Below are positions 1 through 8,575 of a DNA stretch of 64,000 nt, one piece after another; positions within the stretch are counted from its first letter, which is position 1, and each line of letters starts with the position of its first letter. This DNA is from JAUMBM01 sp964645715 (lineage in GTDB: Bacteria > Bacteroidota > Bacteroidia > Chitinophagales > Saprospiraceae): NCBI GenBank assembly GCA_964645715.1, contig CAZYAO010000001.1, forward strand, positions 62,001 to 126,000, read 5' to 3'. The notes below the pieces were generated by a model. It made no database searches, was not told where the DNA came from, and saw only the letters and a list, made by a program, of their open reading frames with translations. The position numbers were made by a program, and so were the translations under genes.

Positions 1-24
1 ATTTTATTTTTAAATCAATATTTT

Positions 25-53
25 TTTGTTTTTGTTTAAAAAACATATCTTTG
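25..53 (+). promoter_or_regulatory. Probable Bacteroidota-type promoter of the topoisomerase gene
   Basis: TATCTTTG at 46-53 matches the Bacteroidota -7 element TANNTTTG. A TTTG at 25-28 could be the -33 element, although the 17-nt spacer is shorter than the usual 19-21. If this is the promoter, the TTG codon at 51 lies inside it and the coding start must be the ATG at 75. Confidence 0.45.
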
Positions 54-74
54 CTTTGTAGTTATCCGATATAC

Positions 75-2750
75 ATGGCAAACAACGCAGCAGATACACA
101 AGAAACAGGTAAAGAAAAAGCACCCGTCAACGAGGTACGCACGTCCTCGCTCAAGGGTATGTACGAAGGCTATTTTCTGGACTATGCCTCCTATGTAATC
201 CTCGAGCGTGCAGTGCCCGCCATAGAAGACGGCTTCAAACCTGTTCAACGCCGCATCCTCCATGCCATGAAAGAAATGGATGACGGGCGTTTCCATAAGG
301 TAGCCAACATTATTGGCCAGACAATGCAGTATCACCCGCATGGCGATGCTGCCATCGGTGATGCCCTCGTCAATCTCGGACAGTACAACCTGCTGATAGA
401 AACGCAGGGAAACTGGGGCGATGCCCGTACCGGCGACAGTGCTGCAGCAGCGCGTTATATCGAAGCCCGTTTGTCAAAATTTGCGCTGGAGGTCACCTTC
501 AATCCGCAGACAACCCAGTGGCAAATGACCTACGACGGCCGCAAACGAGAGCCCGTTACCCTGCCTGTAAAGTTTCCACTGTTGCTCGCACAGGGTGTAG
601 AAGGTATTGCCGTAGGCCTGAGCACCAAGATTTTACCCCACAACTTCAATGAGCTGATCAAAGCTTCCATCAAATTGTTGCAGGGTAAAAAAGTCAACCT
701 GTATCCGGATTTTCAGACGGGTGGTCTGATCGATGTTACCGACTATCAGGGAGGTAAGAGGGGAGGGCGCGTGAAAGTGCGGGCACGCATAGAAAAAACG
801 GATGCCAAGACTCTTACTATTCGTGAATTGCCCTATGGGGTAACGACTACTTCTCTCATCGACAGCGTCATCAAAGCCGGCGAAAAGGGCAAAATTAAAA
901 TCAAAAAAATCACGGATAATACCGCCGCCGATGTAGAGGTTGTCATCGAACTGGTACCGGGGACTTCTCCGGATCTCACCATCGATGCGCTCTATGCTTT
1001 CACGGCCTGCGAGACGCCTATCTCTCCGAATGCTTGCGTCATCATTGATGAAAAGCCTCATTTTCTGACTGTCGAGGAAATTCTCCGCGTCAATACGGAA
1101 AACACCCGCAGCTTGCTCGGTATGGAGTTGCAGATTCTTCAGCACGAACTGGAGGAGAAACTACACTTCGCCAGCCTGGAGAAGATTTTTATCGAAAAAC
1201 GCATCTATCGCGACATTGAGGAATGCGAAAGCTGGGAAGAAGTGCTGCCCGCTATCGAAACGGGCTTGCGTAAGTATGTCAGAACGCCCGACGAACCTGC
1301 CGACACCCGACTCGCTCTGCTGCGTAGTATCACCGAAGAGGATATCACCAGACTTACAGAAATTCGCATCAAGCGTATCTCAAAGTACAATAGTTTTAAG
1401 GCTGATGAGCTCATGGCCAAATTGTTGGAGGAACTACGGCAGACTCAGTATCATCTCGAGCATCTCACCGATTTTGCCATAGACTATTACCAGCGACTGC
1501 TGGATAAATATGGTAAGGGCCGAGAGCGCCATACCGAAATCACTTCCTTCGATACCATACAGGCTACTGAGGTCGTCGCCAATAACGCCAAATTGTACGT
1601 CAACAGGAAAGAGGGCTTCGTGGGTATGGGGCTCAAAAAGGATGAGTTTGTGGTTGATTGCTCTGATATCGATGATGTCATCGTGTTCCGACAGGATGGT
1701 AAATTCGTCGTGACGCGCATCGCCGATAAGACGTTCGTGGGTAAGGATATTATCCATGTCGATGTATGGAAAAAGAATGATGAACGCACAACCTATAACC
1801 TCATCTATCTCGATGGCAAGACGGGCCGATCCATGGTCAAAAGATTTAACGTGACGGCCATCACCCGCGATAAAGAATACGATCTGACAACGGGTGAAAA
1901 GCATTCCAAACTGCTTTACTTCAGTGCCAATCCCAATGGGGAAGCCGAAATTGTAACCGTCGGACTCACACAAAGCGCTAAGGCTCGCATAAAGCAGTTT
2001 GATTTCGATTTCGGTACCATCGCTATCAAAGGACGGAGCTCTCAGGGAAATATTCTCACGCGCTATCCTGTCAGAAAAGTCAGTATGAAGGAGGCCGGTA
2101 AATCTACGCTGGGGGCTATGCGGGTGTGGATGGATGAAGTCAGCGGTCGCCTCAATACCGACGGAAGGGGACAGCTGCTGGGGGCTTTCGATACGGGTGA
2201 CCAGCTGCTGGTCATCTATAAGGAAGGTGCTTATGAACTTACCGAGTTCGACCTAAGTAAGCGATTTGATCCCAATGAGATCTCCCTGGTTGCCAAGTTT
2301 GATTCTCAAATGGTCATCTCTGCTATCTATTTCGAAGGTGGTAAGGGTGTCACCCTGCTCAAACGCTTTCAGATCGAAACCAGCTCCCTCAACCAAAAAT
2401 TTCTCTTTATCAGCGACAACAAGCAATCAAAATTATACCTGGCTACCATTGCTCCGGATCCGCTGGTAACCTACGCTTTCAAAACCAAAACAGCTAAGGA
2501 GGAGGTACAGCTTAGACCTGCTGAGTTTATAGATGTCAAAGGCTGGAAGGCGATGGGCAATAAACTTTGTGAGTTCAAATTACTTTCTGCCAAGATTATT
2601 GATGAAAACCCGCTGGACCAGGATGATGAAGCGGGAGCTGCACCGACTGACCCTGTACCTGATACAGTGACGGATAGTCCTGCCGCTTTTCATGCCGGCG
2701 ATACTATAGAATTTGATGTGGAGGAGAATGGACAGGCAAAGCTTTTCTAG
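75..2750 (+). CDS. parC: DNA topoisomerase IV subunit A (ParC-type)
   Basis: This is a type IIA topoisomerase A subunit of 891 aa, the DNA breakage-reunion subunit that would decatenate chromosomes together with ParE. The N-terminal block (DYASYVILERAVP, GFKPVQRRIL, YHPHGD) and the catalytic tyrosine in ARYIEARL (about Tyr128) are visible, followed by a C-terminal beta-propeller-like half and a short acidic tail. The sequence resembles Bacteroidota ParC more than GyrA, for example in QTMQYHPHGDAAIGDALV. The ATG at 75 is preferred over the in-frame TTG at 51, because a promoter-like TATCTTTG covers the latter. No parE is seen, but the window begins only 74 nt upstream. GyrA is the main alternative. 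Confidence 0.88.
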   Translation: MANNAADTQETGKEKAPVNEVRTSSLKGMYEGYFLDYASYVILERAVPAIEDGFKPVQRRILHAMKEMDDGRFHKVANIIGQTMQYHPHGDAAIGDALVNLGQYNLLIETQGNWGDARTGDSAAAARYIEARLSKFALEVTFNPQTTQWQMTYDGRKREPVTLPVKFPLLLAQGVEGIAVGLSTKILPHNFNELIKASIKLLQGKKVNLYPDFQTGGLIDVTDYQGGKRGGRVKVRARIEKTDAKTLTIRELPYGVTTTSLIDSVIKAGEKGKIKIKKITDNTAADVEVVIELVPGTSPDLTIDALYAFTACETPISPNACVIIDEKPHFLTVEEILRVNTENTRSLLGMELQILQHELEEKLHFASLEKIFIEKRIYRDIEECESWEEVLPAIETGLRKYVRTPDEPADTRLALLRSITEEDITRLTEIRIKRISKYNSFKADELMAKLLEELRQTQYHLEHLTDFAIDYYQRLLDKYGKGRERHTEITSFDTIQATEVVANNAKLYVNRKEGFVGMGLKKDEFVVDCSDIDDVIVFRQDGKFVVTRIADKTFVGKDIIHVDVWKKNDERTTYNLIYLDGKTGRSMVKRFNVTAITRDKEYDLTTGEKHSKLLYFSANPNGEAEIVTVGLTQSAKARIKQFDFDFGTIAIKGRSSQGNILTRYPVRKVSMKEAGKSTLGAMRVWMDEVSGRLNTDGRGQLLGAFDTGDQLLVIYKEGAYELTEFDLSKRFDPNEISLVAKFDSQMVISAIYFEGGKGVTLLKRFQIETSSLNQKFLFISDNKQSKLYLATIAPDPLVTYAFKTKTAKEEVQLRPAEFIDVKGWKAMGNKLCEFKLLSAKIIDENPLDQDDEAGAAPTDPVPDTVTDSPAAFHAGDTIEFDVEENGQAKLF

Positions 2751-2819
2751 CTACGTCGCCTCATCTCTCACATTTCCTGTTCCTCTATTGTGTGTGTACG
2801 GGCAGACTAGATGCACGAT

Positions 2820-3656
2820 TTATGTTCCGTCACTGCTAGCCGCCAATGCCCGCCGACCGTCGGAAAGTGCTGATACCATTCTCTTTATCCGCACAGGATC
2901 AAGCGGATTGGCCCAGTAACCGTCCACTTTGCAGTATGATCCCACGATCAGCGCGTCACAATAGGGCAGTAATTGCGGCAGGTTGTCAGGATCCACACCA
3001 GAGCCAACCAGTACAGGTAAACTGGGACAGGCTTCCCTGACCGCCCTCACCTCGGCCACACTGGTAGCCGCACCGGTCGCCTGGCCTGTGACGATCAGGC
3101 CATCGGTGCGAAAAAAAGCAGCTGCCCGGGCGGTCTCTGCCAGGCTTATGTCAGCTGTGGCGCTATGCGCACTGTGCTTCTTTTTTATATCGGTAAGCAC
3201 GAGTATGTCCTCCGCATCAATCTGCCGCCGATAGCGAAGCAATTCACCTGCATCAGCATCCATCCACCCTTCATCAGCCAAATGACCGTATACAAAACCT
3301 TCTGCCCTTATGTACTGCAAACCGGCAGCCTGCGCAACTGCCAGAGCTGCTTTGTTGGCACCAGCCAAAATCTGTATACCACAACTCACATCGCCCGCCG
3401 CCTGCTTTACTGCCAACGATACGGCCGTCATCCAGGCAACGGTCTCCGGCCCCACCAAACGCCGCAGATAGGGTGTATCGTGCATATTTTCCAGCAAAAG
3501 CCCGTCGACCCCCATGTTGAGATACATCCTCGCTTCCGCCACTGCCTGTTCTACAATGTCCTTGCCGGTGTAGGCAGGACTACCCGGCAATGCCGGCACG
3601 TGTATCATGGCAATCAGTGGTTTATCTACGGAAAAAAGCTGGTGGAATGCATTCAT
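2820..3656 (-). CDS. BtpA/SgcQ family TIM-barrel protein
   Basis: The 278-aa product matches the BtpA/SgcQ family: it opens with a conserved KPLIAMIHVPALPGSPAY segment, then has GVDGLLLENMHDTPY, the GCGIQ-like CGIQILAGANKAALAVA block and a C-terminal VGSGVDPDNL/ALIVGSYCKVDG phosphate-binding-like end. Members were linked to photosystem I biogenesis in cyanobacteria (BtpA) and to sugar operons in enterobacteria (SgcQ); the reaction is not established for most. I start at the ATG at 3656, where family similarity begins, rather than at the in-frame codon at 3707. It is convergent with parC and stands alone, so the neighbours give no pathway clue. Confidence 0.8.
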   Translation of the reverse strand: MNAFHQLFSVDKPLIAMIHVPALPGSPAYTGKDIVEQAVAEARMYLNMGVDGLLLENMHDTPYLRRLVGPETVAWMTAVSLAVKQAAGDVSCGIQILAGANKAALAVAQAAGLQYIRAEGFVYGHLADEGWMDADAGELLRYRRQIDAEDILVLTDIKKKHSAHSATADISLAETARAAAFFRTDGLIVTGQATGAATSVAEVRAVREACPSLPVLVGSGVDPDNLPQLLPYCDALIVGSYCKVDGYWANPLDPVRIKRMVSALSDGRRALAASSDGT

Positions 3657-3820
3657 CTGCTTGGGTAATTTTTTAAAAAAATCCAGACCATTGACAGCAG
3701 GGAGCACGTATACATATACCTGCCATCCCGTTCGTTATTGGCTATTTACACATACCCGTCAACCAAGGCGGTGTCAGGCGATAGCCTACAAATATTGATT
3801 AGACTAGATTATCAAATTGT

Positions 3821-4903
3821 TCAATTGCCCTGACAGGCCTCATAGAGATCACCCCAACCTTTTCGCTGTTTGACAATATTTTCGAGGTATTCTTTCCATA
3901 CAGGCTCGTCCTGCGTCTGGTCTTTTACGATGGCTCCCCGTAGGCTGGAGGCCAGATCGGCTGCCCGCAGCTTGCCGTCGCCAAAGTGCGCTGCCAGTGC
4001 AAGCCCGCTGTTGATGACAGAAATTGCCTCTGCAGTACTGAGCGTACTGGAGGGAGACTTCAGCCGACTACGCCCGTCTTCTGTTTTGCCCGAGCGCAAT
4101 TCGCGGAAGATGGTTACCAGCCTGTAGATTTCTTCGCTCGCAACCCGGGTTGCCAACGGACCGAGGCCGGGATCGAGCACTTGGGTTCGTGCGCTCACTA
4201 TCTGTACCTCTTCATCCAGTGTAGCCGGCAGCGGCATGACTACTGTATTGAATCGGCGCCGAAGTGCGCTTGACAACTCATTGACGCCCTTATCGCGATC
4301 GTTGGCGGTAGCGATGATATTGAAGCCCCGTCGGGCCTGTACGGCCGTATTTAGTTCAGGAATCGGAAGCGTTTTTTCCGAAAGCAGGGTGATGAGTGCA
4401 TCCTGCACATCGGCCGGCATACGGGTCAGCTCTTCTATGCGGGCTATCTTACCTTCTGCCATTGCTTTCATGACAGGGCTGGGTGTGATGGCTTTTTCCG
4501 AAGGGCCTTCTGCCAGCAGACGGGCGTAATTCCACCCGTAGCGCAAGGCTTCCTCGGTAAGTCCGGCCGTCCCCTGCACCAGTAAGGTCGACTGTCCGCT
4601 TATGGCTGCCGACAGATGCTCGCTCACCCAGGTTTTTGCCGTGCCGGGTATGCCTATCAGCAACAAGGCCCGGTCAGTGACCAGGGTGGCTACAGCAACT
4701 TCTATAAGCCTTCGGTCGCCAAAATATTTGGTGCTGATGACAGTGCCGTCCTCCAGTATTCCGCCCAGCAGGTAGGTCACTACTGCCCAGGGCGACAACC
4801 GCCAGCCTTCAGGCCTGAAACGCGTATCTGCTATGGCCAGCGCAGCCAGTTCGCTCTCGTGCGCTACCTCTGCATGGGGTCTGAGTATCGTGGGCTGTTG
4901 CAT
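3821..4903 (-). CDS. MoxR-type AAA+ ATPase
   Basis: A 360-aa AAA+ protein of the MoxR class. Walker A is GIPGTAKT (residues 84-91). The Walker B region reads ARIEELTRM, an EEL variant instead of the usual DE. A sensor-1 segment IIATANDRDKG and an arginine-finger-like ALRRRF follow. MoxR ATPases usually act as chaperones that load metal or cofactor into partners carrying a von Willebrand A domain, and members of this subgroup usually sit beside VWA and SWIM-type zinc-finger genes. No such partner lies next to it here: the neighbours are a BtpA protein and a divergent acetyltransferase. A TATCTTTG at 4944-4951 on the same strand could be its -7 element. Confidence 0.82.
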   Translation of the reverse strand: MQQPTILRPHAEVAHESELAALAIADTRFRPEGWRLSPWAVVTYLLGGILEDGTVISTKYFGDRRLIEVAVATLVTDRALLLIGIPGTAKTWVSEHLSAAISGQSTLLVQGTAGLTEEALRYGWNYARLLAEGPSEKAITPSPVMKAMAEGKIARIEELTRMPADVQDALITLLSEKTLPIPELNTAVQARRGFNIIATANDRDKGVNELSSALRRRFNTVVMPLPATLDEEVQIVSARTQVLDPGLGPLATRVASEEIYRLVTIFRELRSGKTEDGRSRLKSPSSTLSTAEAISVINSGLALAAHFGDGKLRAADLASSLRGAIVKDQTQDEPVWKEYLENIVKQRKGWGDLYEACQGN

Positions 4904-5054
4904 AGTTTGTATAAAAATCAGGACTCAATGCTTCCTCTCTCCACAAAGATAACCGTTCTTTGGAATACGTATGTGCGGCACTTGATATGCCTGTTTTTCT
5001 GCATAGATGCGTATACTTTCAACCAACTTCGCGTCACTACAAAATTGACGATTC

Positions 5055-5618
5055 ATGATACACTTTAAGCGAGTGACTTCCGGGGATGAGCTGCAACAAA
5101 TCAAAGCACTACAGGAGGCCAATCATCTTTCACAGCTGTCTTCCTCTGTACAGGGTCTTTCTGAAGGTTTCGTGACCGCTCGATACAGTATTGATTTTTT
5201 GGAGGAAATGCACAATGCTGAACCCGCTGTTATTGCGACCGAGCAAGGACGCGTCATTGGCTATGCCCTGGCTACTACCCGCCAACCGGGTATGAAAAAC
5301 CCCCTGCTGGCTGCCTTGTTCCAGCAAATCGATATGCTCTCCTATCGGGGAATCCCCCTCAGTGACATCGACTACCTGGTCGTGGGACAACTCTGCATCG
5401 CCAGCGGCTACCGGGGGCGGGGACTTGCTCCGCGCTTATACAGCCATTACCGACGGGCACTGCAAGACAAGTACCCCTGCTGCCTTACTGATGTCGATCT
5501 GCGCAACCAACCTTCCCTGAGGGCACACCTCAAAGCAGGTTTTAAGGAGATAAGTAGTTTCTCCTACGGACAAGCCGATTGGTCAATTGTGCTTTGGGAC
5601 TGGCGTGAGGAGATGTGA
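5055..5618 (+). CDS. GNAT family N-acetyltransferase
   Basis: This 187-aa protein has the GNAT fold signature. Beta-4 is YLVVGQLCIASGYRGRGLAPRLYSHY, with the acetyl-CoA pyrophosphate loop GYRGRGLA (Q/RxxGxG/A), followed by the motif B-like LTDVDLRNQPSLRAHLKAGFKEI, in which a residue pair and GF close the domain. The acceptor substrate cannot be read from sequence. It is transcribed divergently from the MoxR ATPase and followed by a tRNA on the other strand, so it looks monocistronic. Confidence 0.85.
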   Translation: MIHFKRVTSGDELQQIKALQEANHLSQLSSSVQGLSEGFVTARYSIDFLEEMHNAEPAVIATEQGRVIGYALATTRQPGMKNPLLAALFQQIDMLSYRGIPLSDIDYLVVGQLCIASGYRGRGLAPRLYSHYRRALQDKYPCCLTDVDLRNQPSLRAHLKAGFKEISSFSYGQADWSIVLWDWREEM

Positions 5619-5677
5619 GCGTAGATTTTATCAGCGGGTTGGGATAAAAAGAACTTTACACATCCCGCGTGTAGCAA

Positions 5678-5718
5678 CAAAAGAAAAAGAGCAAGCTGAA
5701 CTTAGTCAACTTGCTCTT
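5678..5718 (-). terminator. Rho-independent terminator of the initiator tRNA
   Basis: AAGAGCAAG and CTTGCTCTT (arms 5687-5695 and 5710-5718) form a 9-bp stem. On the minus strand a T-rich run (TTTCTTTTGTT) follows. It lies 4 nt past the CCA end of the tRNA, so it would end a short monocistronic tRNA transcript. Confidence 0.75.
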
Positions 5719-5721
5719 ACT

Positions 5722-5797
5722 TGGTGGCGGAGGCAGGACTTGAACCTGCGGCCTCCGGGTTATGAGCCCGACGAGCTACCAACTGCTCTACTCCGCG
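5722..5797 (-). tRNA. Initiator tRNA-fMet (CAT anticodon)
   Basis: The 76-nt minus-strand sequence folds as a full cloverleaf: acceptor CGCGGAG/CTCCGCC, D stem GAGC/GCTC, anticodon loop CTCATAA (anticodon CAT), T stem GCAGG/CCTGC with loop TTCAAGT, then A73 and an encoded CCA. Two hallmarks mark it as the initiator rather than an elongator tRNA: the first acceptor pair is mismatched (C1 against C72, where E. coli has C-A), and the anticodon stem ends in three G-C pairs (GGG/CCC). It has a strong promoter at 5812-5842 and a terminator just downstream, so it is transcribed alone. Confidence 0.93.
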
Positions 5798-5811
5798 ATG
5801 TTTTGAGACCA

Positions 5812-5842
5812 CAAAGGTATGGCATTATGTAACATCGCGCAA
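5812..5842 (-). promoter_or_regulatory. Promoter of tRNA-fMet (TTG-N20-TACCTTTG)
   Basis: On the minus strand, TTG (5840-5842) is followed after exactly 20 nt by TACCTTTG (5812-5819), a full match to the Bacteroidota housekeeping promoter. Transcription would begin a few bases before the mature tRNA 5' end at 5797. Confidence 0.8.
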
Positions 5843-5858
5843 GGGGTGATGGTAAAAT

Positions 5859-8273
5859 TTATTTATTCACAACGGCTTTGACGCTCATCTCCTGGCCTTC
5901 ACTTGTCCTCAATCGAATGGTATACAAACCATTGGGCAATCCTTCCACACCAAAATAAATTATATTTTTTCCTGGAAATAATTTTTTTGAGTACTCCTCC
6001 AGCGCCATTCCGCTGATATTGTATAGCGTTACCACAGCTTCACAAGCATCTGCAAAACCGTCCACTTCAATCTGTATGGTTTCTTTCGCAGGATTGGGGC
6101 GCACTTGCATGCTGAAATCAGCTGCATCAACCTCCTGAACATTCACTGTCGAGTCCGGGCTCAGCACATACAGCGCCAAATCATCAACAAAAAAGCCGTC
6201 CCCATTCTGAAATGCATCGGCTCCGAGAGCAAAACGAAGCCGGATGGCATCCCCAGTGGCGACATACGCACTGAGATCAATTTCTTCGAGCACCCAGTCC
6301 TGCTGGTTGCCGTCGTACACTGGTTCATCAACGCCCTGAAACATAGACCCTGGATGCGTGTATTTGCCGCACAGCGGTATGAAGGGTCCGCCGTTGACAC
6401 TCAGTTGCGCCTGGGCATAATCGTAGTATGGTTCTATGTCCCAACTGGCCCTGAAAAAGAGGATTACTTTTTCTGCCGGTCCGACCGTCAGAGGAGTCTG
6501 CTGCGTGACTGTTGTATAGTTGTTGTTGGCATAAAGACCTTGCGGAGAATCCGCCAGACTACTAGGCGGAGAAAAATACCGGGCACTGGTTAATCCCCAG
6601 GCATTGGCTGCTGAAGACCAGTCAGCCGCTGAATTCATAGAATTGGTGTAGGCGGGTTCGTCGACATCCAGAAAGCTTCGCCACACAGTATCCGTGCGCA
6701 CAAAATAGCCATTGTCTATGCGAAGCAAAAATGACAGCTGCTGTCCGGATACCAGTGCCGGAGAGAGCGTCAGGGCAAAGCTGGTATCAACTCGCTCATT
6801 GGTTGCCAGATTCAGCTGCAGGGAAGCAGGGCTCACACTCACCAGCGATGGTTGCAGCGGACTAAATGAAACGCTGAATGTCCCGCCCGTAAATCCATGC
6901 CGCTCTACGGTTACTTCCTGTGTAGTGGTCGCCGGTGTCCAGTAGGTATCGCCCAGGGCTTTTGCCAGACCGAAATTGTGAACGGCATGCGCTGCCGCCA
7001 GGTTCATCCACATACATCGCTGGCTGTTGGGGATGATACTTGACTGAGCAGGCCAGAATCCCTCGTCGCCTGTACCTACCTCGGCGGTCATACTGTATAT
7101 CTGTACCTGTCCGTACATCCAGTCGTCCGACCCACCATTGACCACATAGCCAACCGTCTCTGTTCCCGTACCGGAGACAAACTGATTGTCAAATGTAAGG
7201 GCTCTGCCTAAATTACTGAAGGTTTCCTCATTGTCGGTAGGGGAGTCTGAATATCCCCAAGGGAAAATCAGCAGGTTGCCAAAGGTATGGTGGTTAAGTG
7301 CTACCCGAAACTGGTGCTGCAGGCAAAAATCCCTCAATGCACGGGTCTCCGGCTCTGAAAAGGGTTCCGTCCCCCGATAGACTTCCGAAGCCGGATTCAG
7401 GGAGGAACCAATATTGTCATGCCCCCAGGCATAACCGTAGTTCCTGTTGAGGTCAACGCCCATGGATCCATCCCCGTTGGAGCGTCGATTTTTTCGCCAC
7501 AGGCCGCCGCCCTGCGGAAAATTCACCTGATTGTACAGGTACCCGTCGGGGTTTAGACAGGGTACGAAGTAAAGCGAAGTGTTGTTGAGCAGATAATTAA
7601 CCTCAGGGTCTGATTCGTAATTTTCCAATAAATACCACATAAAGTAGATTAGCTGGGTGAGGCTGTTGGGTTCCCGGGCATGGTGAAGGGAGGTATAGAG
7701 GACCTTAGGTTTGTTGCCATCATCCGCTGTTGGTTCCCGGGTGATCTTGAGCCAGTAGATGGGTCTTCCTTCTACGGAAGTTCCTCCGGGCAGCGGAGCA
7801 GCGGGGCTGATCAGGTCGGGAAAGCGTGCGTGCATCTGTTCGAGGATGGAAAGCATTTCCTGGTAGGTATAAAAGCCCGCCATACTTCCCAGTGTAAAAT
7901 TGGCAGGCACCGGGTAGTACTGTCTAGATTCGGTTTCATTGCCGGGCGGGCAGTTGCCTGTTGTACGCGCCGCTGCTGTTGTGCGCGTAGAATCCTGATA
8001 GTAGGCCTGCACATCAGGTATTACAATCTCGCAGGAAAAACCCGCTGCCTGCAGCAACTGCAGCTCCGCATCACTATAGTCATTGAGCAGGAATCGTCCG
8101 GGTATATACTGACCATGATCTGCCTCCAATCCCAATGCAGCAATTTCTGCTATACTCCTGCTGCGCAGGTCAATCCGTACCCGCTGGTAGTGCGCTTGTG
8201 CTTCCTGCGCATGAAGGTTTGCCAATAGCCAGGGCGACAGTGTCAGCCACACAAATAATATCGGTCTCATCAT
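5859..8273 (-). CDS. Secreted M14 zinc carboxypeptidase with type IX sorting domain
   Basis: The 804-aa protein starts with a signal peptide (MMRPILFVWLTLSPWLLANLHAQ) and ends with a type A type IX secretion sorting domain (VRPNPAKETIQIEV ... LPNGLYTIRLRTSEG), so it should be exported across the outer membrane. The M14 catalytic domain spans roughly residues 130-430. Zinc ligands are His198 and Glu201 (HARE) and His329 (NHHTFGN); substrate arginine is in DLNRN; the general base Glu398 is in TAEVGTGDEGF. A middle beta-sandwich and a carbohydrate-binding-like region (about residues 550-700) follow. The role is probably trimming of extracellular peptides. I chose the ATG at 8273, where the signal peptide begins; the ORF extends 15 codons further upstream without a good leader. 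Confidence 0.92.
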   Translation of the reverse strand: MMRPILFVWLTLSPWLLANLHAQEAQAHYQRVRIDLRSRSIAEIAALGLEADHGQYIPGRFLLNDYSDAELQLLQAAGFSCEIVIPDVQAYYQDSTRTTAAARTTGNCPPGNETESRQYYPVPANFTLGSMAGFYTYQEMLSILEQMHARFPDLISPAAPLPGGTSVEGRPIYWLKITREPTADDGNKPKVLYTSLHHAREPNSLTQLIYFMWYLLENYESDPEVNYLLNNTSLYFVPCLNPDGYLYNQVNFPQGGGLWRKNRRSNGDGSMGVDLNRNYGYAWGHDNIGSSLNPASEVYRGTEPFSEPETRALRDFCLQHQFRVALNHHTFGNLLIFPWGYSDSPTDNEETFSNLGRALTFDNQFVSGTGTETVGYVVNGGSDDWMYGQVQIYSMTAEVGTGDEGFWPAQSSIIPNSQRCMWMNLAAAHAVHNFGLAKALGDTYWTPATTTQEVTVERHGFTGGTFSVSFSPLQPSLVSVSPASLQLNLATNERVDTSFALTLSPALVSGQQLSFLLRIDNGYFVRTDTVWRSFLDVDEPAYTNSMNSAADWSSAANAWGLTSARYFSPPSSLADSPQGLYANNNYTTVTQQTPLTVGPAEKVILFFRASWDIEPYYDYAQAQLSVNGGPFIPLCGKYTHPGSMFQGVDEPVYDGNQQDWVLEEIDLSAYVATGDAIRLRFALGADAFQNGDGFFVDDLALYVLSPDSTVNVQEVDAADFSMQVRPNPAKETIQIEVDGFADACEAVVTLYNISGMALEEYSKKLFPGKNIIYFGVEGLPNGLYTIRLRTSEGQEMSVKAVVNK

Positions 8274-8575
8274 ACAAATGTGCTTATTATTATACGCAAG
8301 TGTTTCAACAGACTGCAAAATAACGTCATTTGGCCTACTATCTCCCCGTTTTACAGGACAGCTTGTGTCTACTTACTGCTAAAAACCGTATTATTGTTTG
8401 TCTTTTGCCATTTTTCGGAAACTGTCAGCTGAAGATGCCTTCACTGCCCACGCTTATAGGAGGCTGTTGGCAGCTCTCGTACATCCAAAAATCCAAAGGA
8501 GCACAGGGACAAATCGCCGGGTACTGATATTCTGTTCGATCCATTACATATTATCATATATTTATTTATTCTTTT
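8274..8575. other. Divergent intergenic region without a gene
   Basis: This region separates the leftward carboxypeptidase from the rightward lysyl-oxidase-like gene and should hold both promoters. The 30 nt before 8576 are very AT-rich and include TATATTTA, a near match to the -7 element. I see no full TTG-N20-TANNTTTG match, no conserved ORF and no RNA gene. Confidence 0.5.
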
